Assembly: GCF_051200875.1 (NCBI RefSeq)
Contig: NZ_CP195191.1
Coordinates: 2,604,001-2,668,000 of the forward strand
DNA length: 64,000 bases
Origin: Pseudotabrizicola sp051200875
Lineage (GTDB): Bacteria; Pseudomonadota; Alphaproteobacteria; Rhodobacterales; Rhodobacteraceae
Direction of reading: 5' to 3'
Within the stretch, counting starts at the first letter, position 1; every line of letters begins with the position of its first letter. Made by a program: the position numbers and the translations under genes. Below the pieces are notes generated by a model. The model was not told where the DNA came from, searched no databases, and worked only from the letters and a program-made list of their open reading frames with translations. Shown here in pieces: positions 25,551-33,032 of the stretch.

Positions 25551-26246
25551 TCAGACCCCCACAAACTGCTGAAATTCTTCGGAATGAGCGGTCAAGGTCG
25601 ACACATCGCGATGCGCCTCCACCCGGCCGTGCGCCATGAAAGCGACCCGGTCCGCCATTTTCAGAACCGCGTCGACACGCTGCTCGACCAGAATGGTGGC
25701 CATCCCGCTCTCACGCAGTTTGAGTACGGTTTCGCGGATCAAGGCGATCATAGACGGCTGTAAACCCTCGGTCGGCTCATCCAAAAGCAAAACCTGAGGC
25801 TCGAGGCACAGCGCCCTCGCAATGGCCAACATTTGCTGCTCTCCCCCGGAGAGGGTGCTGGAAACTTGATCAAGCCGCTCACGCAGACGTGGAAAGAGCT
25901 CAAGCACGAAATTGCGAGTGTCCGTTCCGCGCTTTCGGGTGTTCAGACCGACAGCCAAATTTTCACCGACCGTCAGGGGTCCGAAAAGGCGCCGACCTTG
26001 AGGAACATAGGCGACGCCCCGGAGGGGAACCTGATGAGCCGGCAAATTTGTCAGCTCCATGCCATCTAGCCGGATACTGCCTTTGCTCGCAGGAACCAGA
26101 CCCATAATGGTCTTCATCAATGTCGTCTTGCCCGCCCCATTTCGGCCCATGATACAGGTGATTTGACCCGGCTGTGCGGTGAAGTTGAGATCCCGCAAAA
26201 CGGTTACGGGGCCATAGCCCGCAGTAAGGGAAGTGATTTCAATCAT
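25551..26246 (-). CDS. Branched-chain-type ABC transporter ATP-binding protein (LivF-like)
   Basis: The protein has 231 residues from the ATG at 26246, which has GGTGGG five bases upstream; a further in-frame start at 26255 is less well placed. Walker A is GRNGAGKTT, signature LSGGEQQM and Walker B LLLDEPTEGLQPSM, with the LivF-specific GVAYVPQGRRLFGPLTVGENL. It is one of two ATPases of the HAAT-type importer in this cluster. It overlaps the end of the LivG gene by 8 bases. Confidence 0.9.
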   Translation of the reverse strand: MIEITSLTAGYGPVTVLRDLNFTAQPGQITCIMGRNGAGKTTLMKTIMGLVPASKGSIRLDGMELTNLPAHQVPLRGVAYVPQGRRLFGPLTVGENLAVGLNTRKRGTDTRNFVLELFPRLRERLDQVSSTLSGGEQQMLAIARALCLEPQVLLLDEPTEGLQPSMIALIRETVLKLRESGMATILVEQRVDAVLKMADRVAFMAHGRVEAHRDVSTLTAHSEEFQQFVGV

Positions 26247-26952
26247 TGTGCCCACCTAGGTAGGCGTCTTGAACCGCTGGATTGGCGCGAATTTCAGCTG
26301 GCGTTCCTGTCGCCAAAACCTGACCGAAGTTCAAAACGGTGATCCGATTGGCCAAATCCATCACAACATCCATATTATGTTCGATTAAGAGAATGGTCGT
26401 CGTAGGGACGAGACTGCGGACCAATCTCTTGAAGCCTTCGATTTCACCCGAGGCGAGACCCTGCGTCGGCTCATCCAGAATCAAAACTCGTGGCTGCAAA
26501 GCCAAACCCATCGCCACCTCAAGCAGCCTTTGGTGCCCGTATGAAAGATTGCCGGCAAGCTCGGCTTCCAATTCACCAAGATTGACACGTTTCAGTGCCG
26601 CGATAGCCGCTTGGCGCAAAGGACGAGTACCGGCAGATTGAACCGCCAAGGCCACGTTGTCGAAGACCGAGAGTTTTGGGTAAATCGACGTAATCTGGAA
26701 GGTGTAGGCGATGCCCTTCTTCACCCGCTGATGGGCGGGAAGAGAAGTAATATCTTCGCCTGCAAGCGTGATCGTTCCGGATTGCACCGGTACGCGCCCT
26801 GAGAGCAGACTGACAAAGGTTGTCTTTCCTGCACCATTCGGTCCGATCAGAGCATGGATTTCGCCGTGTTCGAGACTGAAATTCACCTCATCCACGGCCC
26901 GAAGGCCACCGAAATGGCGGCTCAGGGAAGTGGTCTCCATCAAGGCAGCCAT
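26239..26952 (-). CDS. Branched-chain-type ABC transporter ATP-binding protein (LivG-like)
   Basis: The protein has 237 residues from the ATG at 26952, with GGGGGA just upstream; the N-terminal extension to 27042 lies inside the LivM gene and is not needed. Walker A is GPNGAGKTT, signature LSYGHQRL (the LivG form of the LSGGQ loop), Walker B VLILDEPTQGLA and H-loop LLIEHNMDVVMDLA. It is the second ATPase of the importer. It overlaps the LivM gene by 13 bases. Confidence 0.9.
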   Translation of the reverse strand: MAALMETTSLSRHFGGLRAVDEVNFSLEHGEIHALIGPNGAGKTTFVSLLSGRVPVQSGTITLAGEDITSLPAHQRVKKGIAYTFQITSIYPKLSVFDNVALAVQSAGTRPLRQAAIAALKRVNLGELEAELAGNLSYGHQRLLEVAMGLALQPRVLILDEPTQGLASGEIEGFKRLVRSLVPTTTILLIEHNMDVVMDLANRITVLNFGQVLATGTPAEIRANPAVQDAYLGGHND

Positions 26953-27884
26953 TTGATCCCCCGTTCCCGAATTGTGCCTAAGAGCCCTTTTGGCGCAAAA
27001 AGGATTAGCGCCACCAAAGAGACACCCACGAGAAAGAGCCACGCGTCGGTGAAGCCAGATGCGATGTCGATGAGGTAAAACATCAAAGCGGCGCCCAGAA
27101 GCGGCCCAAGTACGGTTCCCGCCCCGCCCATAAGCACATAAAGCATTGGCAGAATTGAATATTGGATCGTGGCAAAGGTCGCACCCACATAGCCAAAGAG
27201 CATGCCATAGGCCGCTCCGGCCAAGCCGGCATAGAAACCAGAAATTACCAGTGCCAACAGTTTTACACGAAAAGGATCGTAACCAAGCATCCGGCTCCGC
27301 TCTTCGTTTTCACGCATGGCAACCATGACCCGTCCAAACGGTGACCGGACCAGCCAAATGCAAAGCGCCATTCCCGTTCCGTAAAGCCCAAGGGCCACCA
27401 TAAAACGCGGGCCATCGGCGGCCAGATCTATCCCACCAATCATCCGGTAGGCGCGTTCCACTACGAAGCCCTCATCCCCTCCGGTCCAGGTGTTCAAATA
27501 GAGAAGAGTCAGGTAACCAGCCTGTGCGAACATGAGCGTTACGATCATGAAACTGACACCGGTCGTTCGAAGTGCCAAAAGCCCGACTGCACCCGCGCCG
27601 ACGCCCCCCGCTACCAAACCAAAGATGAGGGCAGGAACTGGCAACCATTCCAACTGCCAAATGGGCAGACCCATTCCATACATCCCGAGGGCAAAGAACA
27701 GGGCATGGCCAAGCGAGAGAAGCCCCGTGTAGCCGAAGGCAATGTTATACCCCATAGCGTAAACCGCCATGACCATGATCCGAGCAAGGTTCGTAGTATG
27801 GTATTGAGGAAGGATATACTGAGCCGCGAAAAGAACGACCAACACGGCAAGATGGGAGAGCCAGATCTTTTTGGTTTCCGTCAT
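26940..27884 (-). CDS. Branched-chain-type ABC transporter permease (LivM-like)
   Basis: The protein has 314 residues with about eight to ten membrane segments and the LivM landmarks: YNIAFGYTGLLSLGHALFFA near residue 50, the cytoplasmic RSPFGRVMVAMRENEERSRM coupling loop with GYDPFRVKLLALVISGFYAG, and GGAGTVLGPLLGAALM near the end. It pairs with the LivH-like permease. It starts in a 4-base ATGA overlap with that gene. Confidence 0.92.
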   Translation of the reverse strand: MTETKKIWLSHLAVLVVLFAAQYILPQYHTTNLARIMVMAVYAMGYNIAFGYTGLLSLGHALFFALGMYGMGLPIWQLEWLPVPALIFGLVAGGVGAGAVGLLALRTTGVSFMIVTLMFAQAGYLTLLYLNTWTGGDEGFVVERAYRMIGGIDLAADGPRFMVALGLYGTGMALCIWLVRSPFGRVMVAMRENEERSRMLGYDPFRVKLLALVISGFYAGLAGAAYGMLFGYVGATFATIQYSILPMLYVLMGGAGTVLGPLLGAALMFYLIDIASGFTDAWLFLVGVSLVALILFAPKGLLGTIRERGIKWLP

Positions 27885-28759
27885 GCTTTGGCTCCGAACA
27901 AGCCTTGCGGGCGGAAAACCAGAATCATAGCGACAAGTAGGGTAGCGATGATTTTTGCCAGTGTCGGTGCATAAAACATTGAGATGACGCCGTCTGAAAG
28001 GCCAATCAGCAAAGCGGCAATCACCGTACCCCTAATCGAACCAAGTCCGCCAATGATCACGACGATAAAGGACAGAAGAAGCGGGTCGTGCCCCATAAGG
28101 TAATGGGCCTGCTGGATCGGAACGATCAGTACCGCCGCCATCGCGGCAAGAGCGGCCCCAAGACCAAATGTACCAGCGTAAACCACATCCACATTGATCC
28201 CGAAAGCGCGGGCAGTTTCGCTGTCAATTTGTGTCGCCCGCATGATCAAGCCGGCCTTTGTTCGGGTCATAAAAAGCCAGACCCCCAGAAGGATTAGCGC
28301 CGCAGCTGCAACGACAAAAAGCTTGTAGCCTGAATAGCCGAACCAAGGCAGCTGAATACGCCAGTTGAAAGGAGCGGGCACGGGTCGTGCATCGGGGCCG
28401 TAAAAGGTCAATGCGGCCTGTTGCAGAATGTAAAGAAGGCCAATCGTGGCAACGATTGTCGCTTCCGGATCGTATTTCAAACGCTTGAGGATTGTCATGT
28501 CAGCCACTGCGGCCAACACCCCAACGATCAATGGTGCGATTAAAAGAGCGGCCATCCAGGCGACTGCGGGGGGCACAGGAAGGTGATACGTCACGAACCA
28601 GGCCACAACAGCGCCCAGCATGAAGAACTCTCCATGTGCAACGTTGACAACGCGCATAACACCGAAGACCAAAGAAAGGCCAACAGCAGTTAATGCCAGC
28701 ACGGCCGCCATAGTGGTGCCTTCAAGCAAGGCAAGAAGAAGAAAGGGTCCAAAGGCCAA
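27881..28759 (-). CDS. Branched-chain-type ABC transporter permease (LivH-like)
   Basis: The protein has 292 residues with about eight membrane segments. LivH features are SLVFGVMRVVNVAHGEFFML near the N-terminus, the coupling loop TKAGLIMRATQIDSETARAFGINV, and VVIIGGLGSIRGTVIAALLIG near the end. It forms the inner-membrane pore with LivM. A perfect inverted repeat at 28781-28802 separates it from the upstream binding-protein gene. Confidence 0.92.
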   Translation of the reverse strand: MAFGPFLLLALLEGTTMAAVLALTAVGLSLVFGVMRVVNVAHGEFFMLGAVVAWFVTYHLPVPPAVAWMAALLIAPLIVGVLAAVADMTILKRLKYDPEATIVATIGLLYILQQAALTFYGPDARPVPAPFNWRIQLPWFGYSGYKLFVVAAAALILLGVWLFMTRTKAGLIMRATQIDSETARAFGINVDVVYAGTFGLGAALAAMAAVLIVPIQQAHYLMGHDPLLLSFIVVIIGGLGSIRGTVIAALLIGLSDGVISMFYAPTLAKIIATLLVAMILVFRPQGLFGAKA

Positions 28760-28780
28760 GCTGAGATCCGCACATAAATA

Positions 28781-28802
28781 GGGCGCGACAATTGTCGCGC
28801 CC
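28781..28802 (-). terminator. Perfect 22-bp inverted repeat between binding-protein and permease genes
   Basis: GGGCGCGACAA (28781-28791) is followed directly by its exact complement (28792-28802). It sits in the 54-base gap after the binding-protein gene. It has no strong U-run, so it is more likely an mRNA-stabilising or partial-attenuation hairpin that raises binding-protein output than a full terminator. With no spacer, the innermost pairs would open to form the loop. Confidence 0.65.
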
Positions 28803-28813
28803 CGGGTTTCAGA

Positions 28814-30094
28814 TCAGAACGATTGGGCGGTATAATCCACCGCGTCCTCGTACATGCCGTCTTCAAGGCTTGTGGTGTGAACCTTCGTCAGCTTGCCACC
28901 CTCGATCTTTGAGATAAACTGATGCCCGAAGACTTGGTGGGTCTTGCCGTTGAACTTCTTGTCACCCTGCACATGTGCAAGGCTTGCTGGCATATCGGTC
29001 ATGGCCTCAACAGCCTCGACAAATTTCTGTCGGTCGCCAGTGCCTTGGTAACCCGCAGCTTCCATTCCGGCTTTGATGACATGCAAGGTTTCCCAGACAC
29101 TGAACATATGGGCGTAGGTCGCCACATCTTTCGCGTCGCTGGTGCTGGCGCCATTGTCATCAACGCCAACAGCCGCGCGATAGGCGGTTTCAGCTTCGGA
29201 TGCATCGGCCTGCTTTACCCGGCAGTGACCTTCCCAGAAATGGGTGCCTTCTAGGAACTCAAGGCCCGGTGAGGCGGTATCGACTGCTTCAAGAGAGTCG
29301 ATAAAACCAAAGATTTCAGGGCGTGTGCCAGAACCGTAGAATTCGCCCAATTCCTTGACAAAGGTCAGAACGGCCGGGCCAACCATGACGTGATAGAGAA
29401 CTTCCGTATCGGCCGGAATTTGAGGAAGATAGCGGGTGAAACTGGTTTCCGTTGGCGGAATGGCGATCTGGGCAATGACTTCGCCACCATTTGCCTGAAC
29501 GGCGGCTGTAAAGAAGTCGCGGTGATCATGGCCGAAGGCATAGTCCGGGAACACCATGGTGACCTTTTTCCCAAGATTACCCAGCACCCAAGGTGCCATC
29601 GACGATACCTGCGCACGAACATCAGTGATGCCGGGCTGCATGGTCCAACGGTTCAGCATACCCGATGCGACGTGATAGCCTTCTGAGCAAACAAGATAAG
29701 GCACCTTCAGTTCACCAGCGCGAGGGGCAGACCCAATGACAACGTGTGAAAAGAGCGGTCCAAAAATCAGGTCGCAGCCATGCTGGCTTGTCAGCTTTTC
29801 GACCACCTCGGCGCCGCGCTTGGGGTCCGTGCCATCATCTTCGAACACAATTTCGACCGGGCGACCGTTAATGCCGCCGGCCTCATTCACGGCTTTGAGC
29901 GCTGCCTGTGCCGTACGTTCGTACCAACGGCCATAGGCCGCACCAATTCCGGTACGGTGCAATTGAAAGCCAAGCTTGATCGGGGCGGATTGCGCCCAGA
30001 CCGGGGCGGCAAAGGCGCTGGTCACAAGACCCGCACCGGCCGCCTTGAGAAGACTGCGCCGGGACGGCGCAAAGCCAGTCAAATTGGTCGTCAT
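28814..30094 (-). CDS. Branched-chain-type ABC substrate-binding protein with twin-arginine signal
   Basis: The protein has 426 residues. The start at 30094 is chosen because GAGAGA lies upstream and the resulting N-terminus is a twin-arginine signal (PSRRSLLKAAGAGL, cleavage after VWA), whereas the in-frame extension to 30232 runs into the upstream gene. It has the type I periplasmic-binding fold of LivJ/AmiC-like receptors: IKLGFQLHRTGIGAAYG, VNEAGGINGRPVEIVFEDD, GCDLIFGPLFSHVVIG and MVFPDYAFGHDHRDFF. The family binds amino acids, amides, urea and aromatic acids. The genes around it argue for an N-heterocyclic or amide-type ligand here. An operator-like motif lies upstream at 30145-30168. 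Confidence 0.88.
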   Translation of the reverse strand: MTTNLTGFAPSRRSLLKAAGAGLVTSAFAAPVWAQSAPIKLGFQLHRTGIGAAYGRWYERTAQAALKAVNEAGGINGRPVEIVFEDDGTDPKRGAEVVEKLTSQHGCDLIFGPLFSHVVIGSAPRAGELKVPYLVCSEGYHVASGMLNRWTMQPGITDVRAQVSSMAPWVLGNLGKKVTMVFPDYAFGHDHRDFFTAAVQANGGEVIAQIAIPPTETSFTRYLPQIPADTEVLYHVMVGPAVLTFVKELGEFYGSGTRPEIFGFIDSLEAVDTASPGLEFLEGTHFWEGHCRVKQADASEAETAYRAAVGVDDNGASTSDAKDVATYAHMFSVWETLHVIKAGMEAAGYQGTGDRQKFVEAVEAMTDMPASLAHVQGDKKFNGKTHQVFGHQFISKIEGGKLTKVHTTSLEDGMYEDAVDYTAQSF

Positions 30095-30144
30095 CTGTCT
30101 CTCCACTGTTGCGAGGCGCTTCTTTGAGGCGCCTCCTGAGTCAA

Positions 30145-30168
30145 GATTGTAGGTATACAAACAAAAAG
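30145..30168 (-). promoter_or_regulatory. Operator-like motif upstream of the binding-protein gene
   Basis: Read on the minus strand this is TTTTTGTTTGTATACCTACA with the arms TTGTA/TACAA. Its core TTTTGTTTGTRTAC recurs, differing at the one R position, upstream of the FAD-subunit gene at 38001-38021. It lies 50-75 bases before the binding-protein start, where a promoter would be expected. See findings. Confidence 0.55.
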
Positions 30169-30179
30169 TCCACGTTTTT

Positions 30180-31583
30180 CTACCCGCTTCGGGCTGTTGA
30201 AAGCAGCCACAGACCCAAGACCGTATAGGCAACCATCAAAACCGTCATGGGAAGATGTGCGGCAATTGGAAGATTTCTGCCAACCAGCCGTAAGGACAGG
30301 AAAACTGCCAGAACATGCGCGCCGAGAATGGTGAAGAATTGGGCAGCGTAAATCAGGGTCATTAGGCGCTGGTCACTTAGAAATCCAAAAGAGACGTAGA
30401 GTGCAGGCAGGCCCAAGACGCTGTCGCCCCGGAACAAGGGGTCATTCAAAGCGGCCAATGTGTACTGACCGGTCGTAAGCAAGGTGATCAGGTAATGTGC
30501 TGCGTGATAGCCAGCCGCAATCGCCAGAAAAGACAGCATAACCGGGCCAGCTTTCAGGTTACCACCTGCCAACCATGATCCCATCAGATGAACGAGGTAG
30601 ATGCTGAAGCAGGTCAGAACCCAAACAACAAAGAGGCCGGTCGTGTTTTCAACGACCACCGCCGATCGTCCCGTCGGCTCCAGCGGATTTTCACCGATAA
30701 GACCCTGCCACCAGAAGGTGTCTTTCAAACCATCAAACGTCAGCGAAGCCAAGGCGATCGTCACGAAGGCCATTGCCGAGATCGTAAGCGCAGGAAGTGA
30801 AAGCACCTGCGTCCCCGGCCATCCGAGGCGCAATGAAGCTCGAGTTCCATTGAGTTCAAGCCAAAATGGCGAAACCTTCGCCAGATAGGTCATAAACACT
30901 GTAAGAAACTCGCCTTGGGCCAAGAACTCCTCGCCTTCAAGGACACCCAAAACAAGAATTAAAGCCCAATAGATACTTAGCACTACTGCCAGAACAAAGG
31001 GATCATCTGGCGACAGAGACACCATCTGGAACCATGAAAATCCGGCAAATCCAATCACGGCGGGCCAATGCCCAAATCGGTGCAAGCCGATTGAATTGGT
31101 GCGCCCAAATGCTGTGCGGGTTAGGCGGACTGGCGCAGTCCAAGGATTGATGGAGCGCCAAAGATTGCCAAAGATCATAGAGGCTAAAGGAACGGCCACC
31201 CAGATCACCGTCCAAAAGACCAGGGTCAGAAGGTTGTGCATAGGGTCGCGCGCGCCGAAAAACCCGATCAGCAACAGCGCGATGAAGGCTAGAAACGAAA
31301 TGTAGGAAGCAACGGTGACTGGAACCCAGATAGCACGTTCTGCCAAAGTGACAGCGCGCATTTCAGGCAATTTCGAAAGTGAAGCGCCCATCACGGCGGT
31401 CAGCAAAACCGTTAAGGCACCACCCAAAATGTAATAACCGGTCGGCAAGGTCAGGATGACGCTTGGAGGTAGCGCACAGGAAAAAGCCGCAGAGGGCAGC
31501 AAAAGCAAGAGGGCAAGTTGAAAGCAAAGCCTTTCAGCAGGCTGGCGCAGTTCCTTCAAGGAAGATGCGCCGCAATTTGCCAT
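30180..31583 (-). CDS. Polytopic membrane protein of unknown function in the heterocycle cluster
   Basis: The protein has 467 residues with roughly eleven to thirteen hydrophobic segments spread over the whole length, starting with FQLALLLLLPSAAFSCALPP. I do not recognise a transporter signature. Visible conserved-looking features are the loop FGNLWRSINPWTAPVRLTR, a charged stretch GVLEGEEFLAQGEFLTVFM, and several isolated His in membrane segments (VHLMGSWLAGG, GYHAAHYLITLL, GAHVLAVFL) that could bind metal or heme. Its start overlaps the DUF1185 stop by one base, so it belongs to the operon. It could be a secondary transporter, an exporter of an end product or a membrane electron carrier; none can be favoured. 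Confidence 0.7.
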   Translation of the reverse strand: MANCGASSLKELRQPAERLCFQLALLLLLPSAAFSCALPPSVILTLPTGYYILGGALTVLLTAVMGASLSKLPEMRAVTLAERAIWVPVTVASYISFLAFIALLLIGFFGARDPMHNLLTLVFWTVIWVAVPLASMIFGNLWRSINPWTAPVRLTRTAFGRTNSIGLHRFGHWPAVIGFAGFSWFQMVSLSPDDPFVLAVVLSIYWALILVLGVLEGEEFLAQGEFLTVFMTYLAKVSPFWLELNGTRASLRLGWPGTQVLSLPALTISAMAFVTIALASLTFDGLKDTFWWQGLIGENPLEPTGRSAVVVENTTGLFVVWVLTCFSIYLVHLMGSWLAGGNLKAGPVMLSFLAIAAGYHAAHYLITLLTTGQYTLAALNDPLFRGDSVLGLPALYVSFGFLSDQRLMTLIYAAQFFTILGAHVLAVFLSLRLVGRNLPIAAHLPMTVLMVAYTVLGLWLLSTARSG

Positions 31584-32164
31584 CAGCGCAGCCCGTCCAG
31601 ACCTTTGACCTGATCAAGTTCAAGGCCACCCATCCGGCTGTGAACGCGCCCGCCCCTTGCCATTGCAAGGGCAAATAGAACCTCGTTCGCTCTGGGTCCG
31701 TCTTCACAGGCTACCGTAATCACATCAAATCGGGACCGCACATAGGCTGCGTTCAAATGGCCAAGTGGAATGTCGAGCGTTGTACCCAAACCGCCGACCT
31801 TCATCGCCGAAGGGACGATGGCACGGCATTCGCCAAGACGTTCACGCATCCCGTAGCCGCCCGAGACATGCCAGATCGCTCCGTGCTCGGCTTCACCGTT
31901 TTCACCGACGATCGCGCCTTTGCCGTACGCATCAATTCCGTCTCGTCCGCCCAAGGCGGCAACAAGTCGGTCGGTCAATTGAAGTGCAAGTGGCTTAAGC
32001 TTGTCCATCGCGGGTTGCAGGTCAGGCTCATAACGACCAGCGAATGGGTTAGCACAGATCGCGTAGATTGCGCCGCGGACTGGCGCTGGCGACACAACGG
32101 GGCCGCCTTCATGGAAAATCTCTTCGATTTGAACCACGATCTTGCGGACGGTAAAGTCAGTCAT
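31583..32164 (-). CDS. DUF1185 / 'amino acid synthesis' family protein
   Basis: The protein has 193 residues from the ATG at 32164. I recognise the family from VRKIVVQIEEIFHEGGP, the PVRGAIYAICANPFAGRYEPDL block, GKGAIVGENGEAEHGAIWH and the RAIVPSAMKVGGLGTTLDIP segment. The family name is historical and no activity is established that I know of. Members tend to sit near molybdenum hydroxylases and amide or ring catabolism. Conserved Glu, His and Lys suggest an enzyme. It is 10 bases downstream of the UPF0280 gene. Confidence 0.8.
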   Translation of the reverse strand: MTDFTVRKIVVQIEEIFHEGGPVVSPAPVRGAIYAICANPFAGRYEPDLQPAMDKLKPLALQLTDRLVAALGGRDGIDAYGKGAIVGENGEAEHGAIWHVSGGYGMRERLGECRAIVPSAMKVGGLGTTLDIPLGHLNAAYVRSRFDVITVACEDGPRANEVLFALAMARGGRVHSRMGGLELDQVKGLDGLR

Positions 32165-32174
32165 TGGTTTCCCC

Positions 32175-33032
32175 TTAGTGAACCAAAGCAAGTCCTTGGG
32201 TGATACGGCTTTCACCCTGAAGGAAAAGAGCGGCACCTTCAATCAGGCCGAGCTTAAGATAAGTTTCAGCAGCCCTCAGGCCGCGATCCAAAGCCAAGGC
32301 CTTTTCCTTGAAGGACAATGTTGGAACTGCGACCGTTACCAGTCTTTGTCCAAGATCGCTGTCAATTTGCATATCACATGCGGGCCGACGCTCGATTGCC
32401 AGACATTCAGGCAAATCGACAGCATTCGCGATCATTGTTGCCGCCGCATCGGCCTCAGCTGCTGATTTGGCAAGTACAGTGACTGAATCTGCAATTCCAA
32501 GAGACCAACTTCTTCCAGCCCAGCCAGAAGTGGCGACACCGCGAACCGGGCTGTCTGCCACGATTGTGACATTCCCCGATGCACCCGTTTGTCCTGCAAT
32601 CGCACAGCGAAATGTGTGACCTGAAGAAAGGTGGAGAGCTATATCCCCACCGTTATTTACATATGCACGATCAATTCCATCACGTCGAAAATCGCCAAGC
32701 ACCCAATCAGCGACTGCACCTGCCACCGCTGCCATTGGTGTTATGAAGTCAGGCCTGAAAGGCGCAACTGCCGAAGCCATCGCTCGAGCCACCGGGCCAA
32801 AAACAATCTTGTTTTCCGAGCGGAGCGACGGCAACTCGGCGCTTAGCTCTGCCAAAATCGACGAAAACCGCCTGATAGCGCAGTCTTCTGCTTCAGCGAC
32901 AGCATCAGCCCTGCCCCAAGCTTGAAGGATGATGTCGATAGGTCCGTGATGCAGGTGTAGCCGCCCATCTTTCAGGCGTGCAATCTGGGCCTGCCACATA
33001 TCCGTCCTTTCGAGTGGGCGAAGTTCAGTCAT
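32175..33032 (-). CDS. UPF0280 family protein (ApbE-like fold)
   Basis: The protein has 285 residues from the ATG at 33032, which overlaps the preceding stop in ATGA. Family features are DAVAEAEDCAIRRFSSIL, GPVARAMASAVAPF, GAVADWVLGDF, the YVNNGGDIALHL motif and GVATSGWAGRSWSLGIADSV. The NNGGDIA and SLGIAD segments resemble the flavin-transfer fold of ApbE, which moves FMN onto proteins, but no biochemical role is established for UPF0280. Next to an Fe-S reductase-like gene, a role in cofactor insertion or as a paired enzyme is possible (inference). Confidence 0.82.
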   Translation of the reverse strand: MTELRPLERTDMWQAQIARLKDGRLHLHHGPIDIILQAWGRADAVAEAEDCAIRRFSSILAELSAELPSLRSENKIVFGPVARAMASAVAPFRPDFITPMAAVAGAVADWVLGDFRRDGIDRAYVNNGGDIALHLSSGHTFRCAIAGQTGASGNVTIVADSPVRGVATSGWAGRSWSLGIADSVTVLAKSAAEADAAATMIANAVDLPECLAIERRPACDMQIDSDLGQRLVTVAVPTLSFKEKALALDRGLRAAETYLKLGLIEGAALFLQGESRITQGLALVH

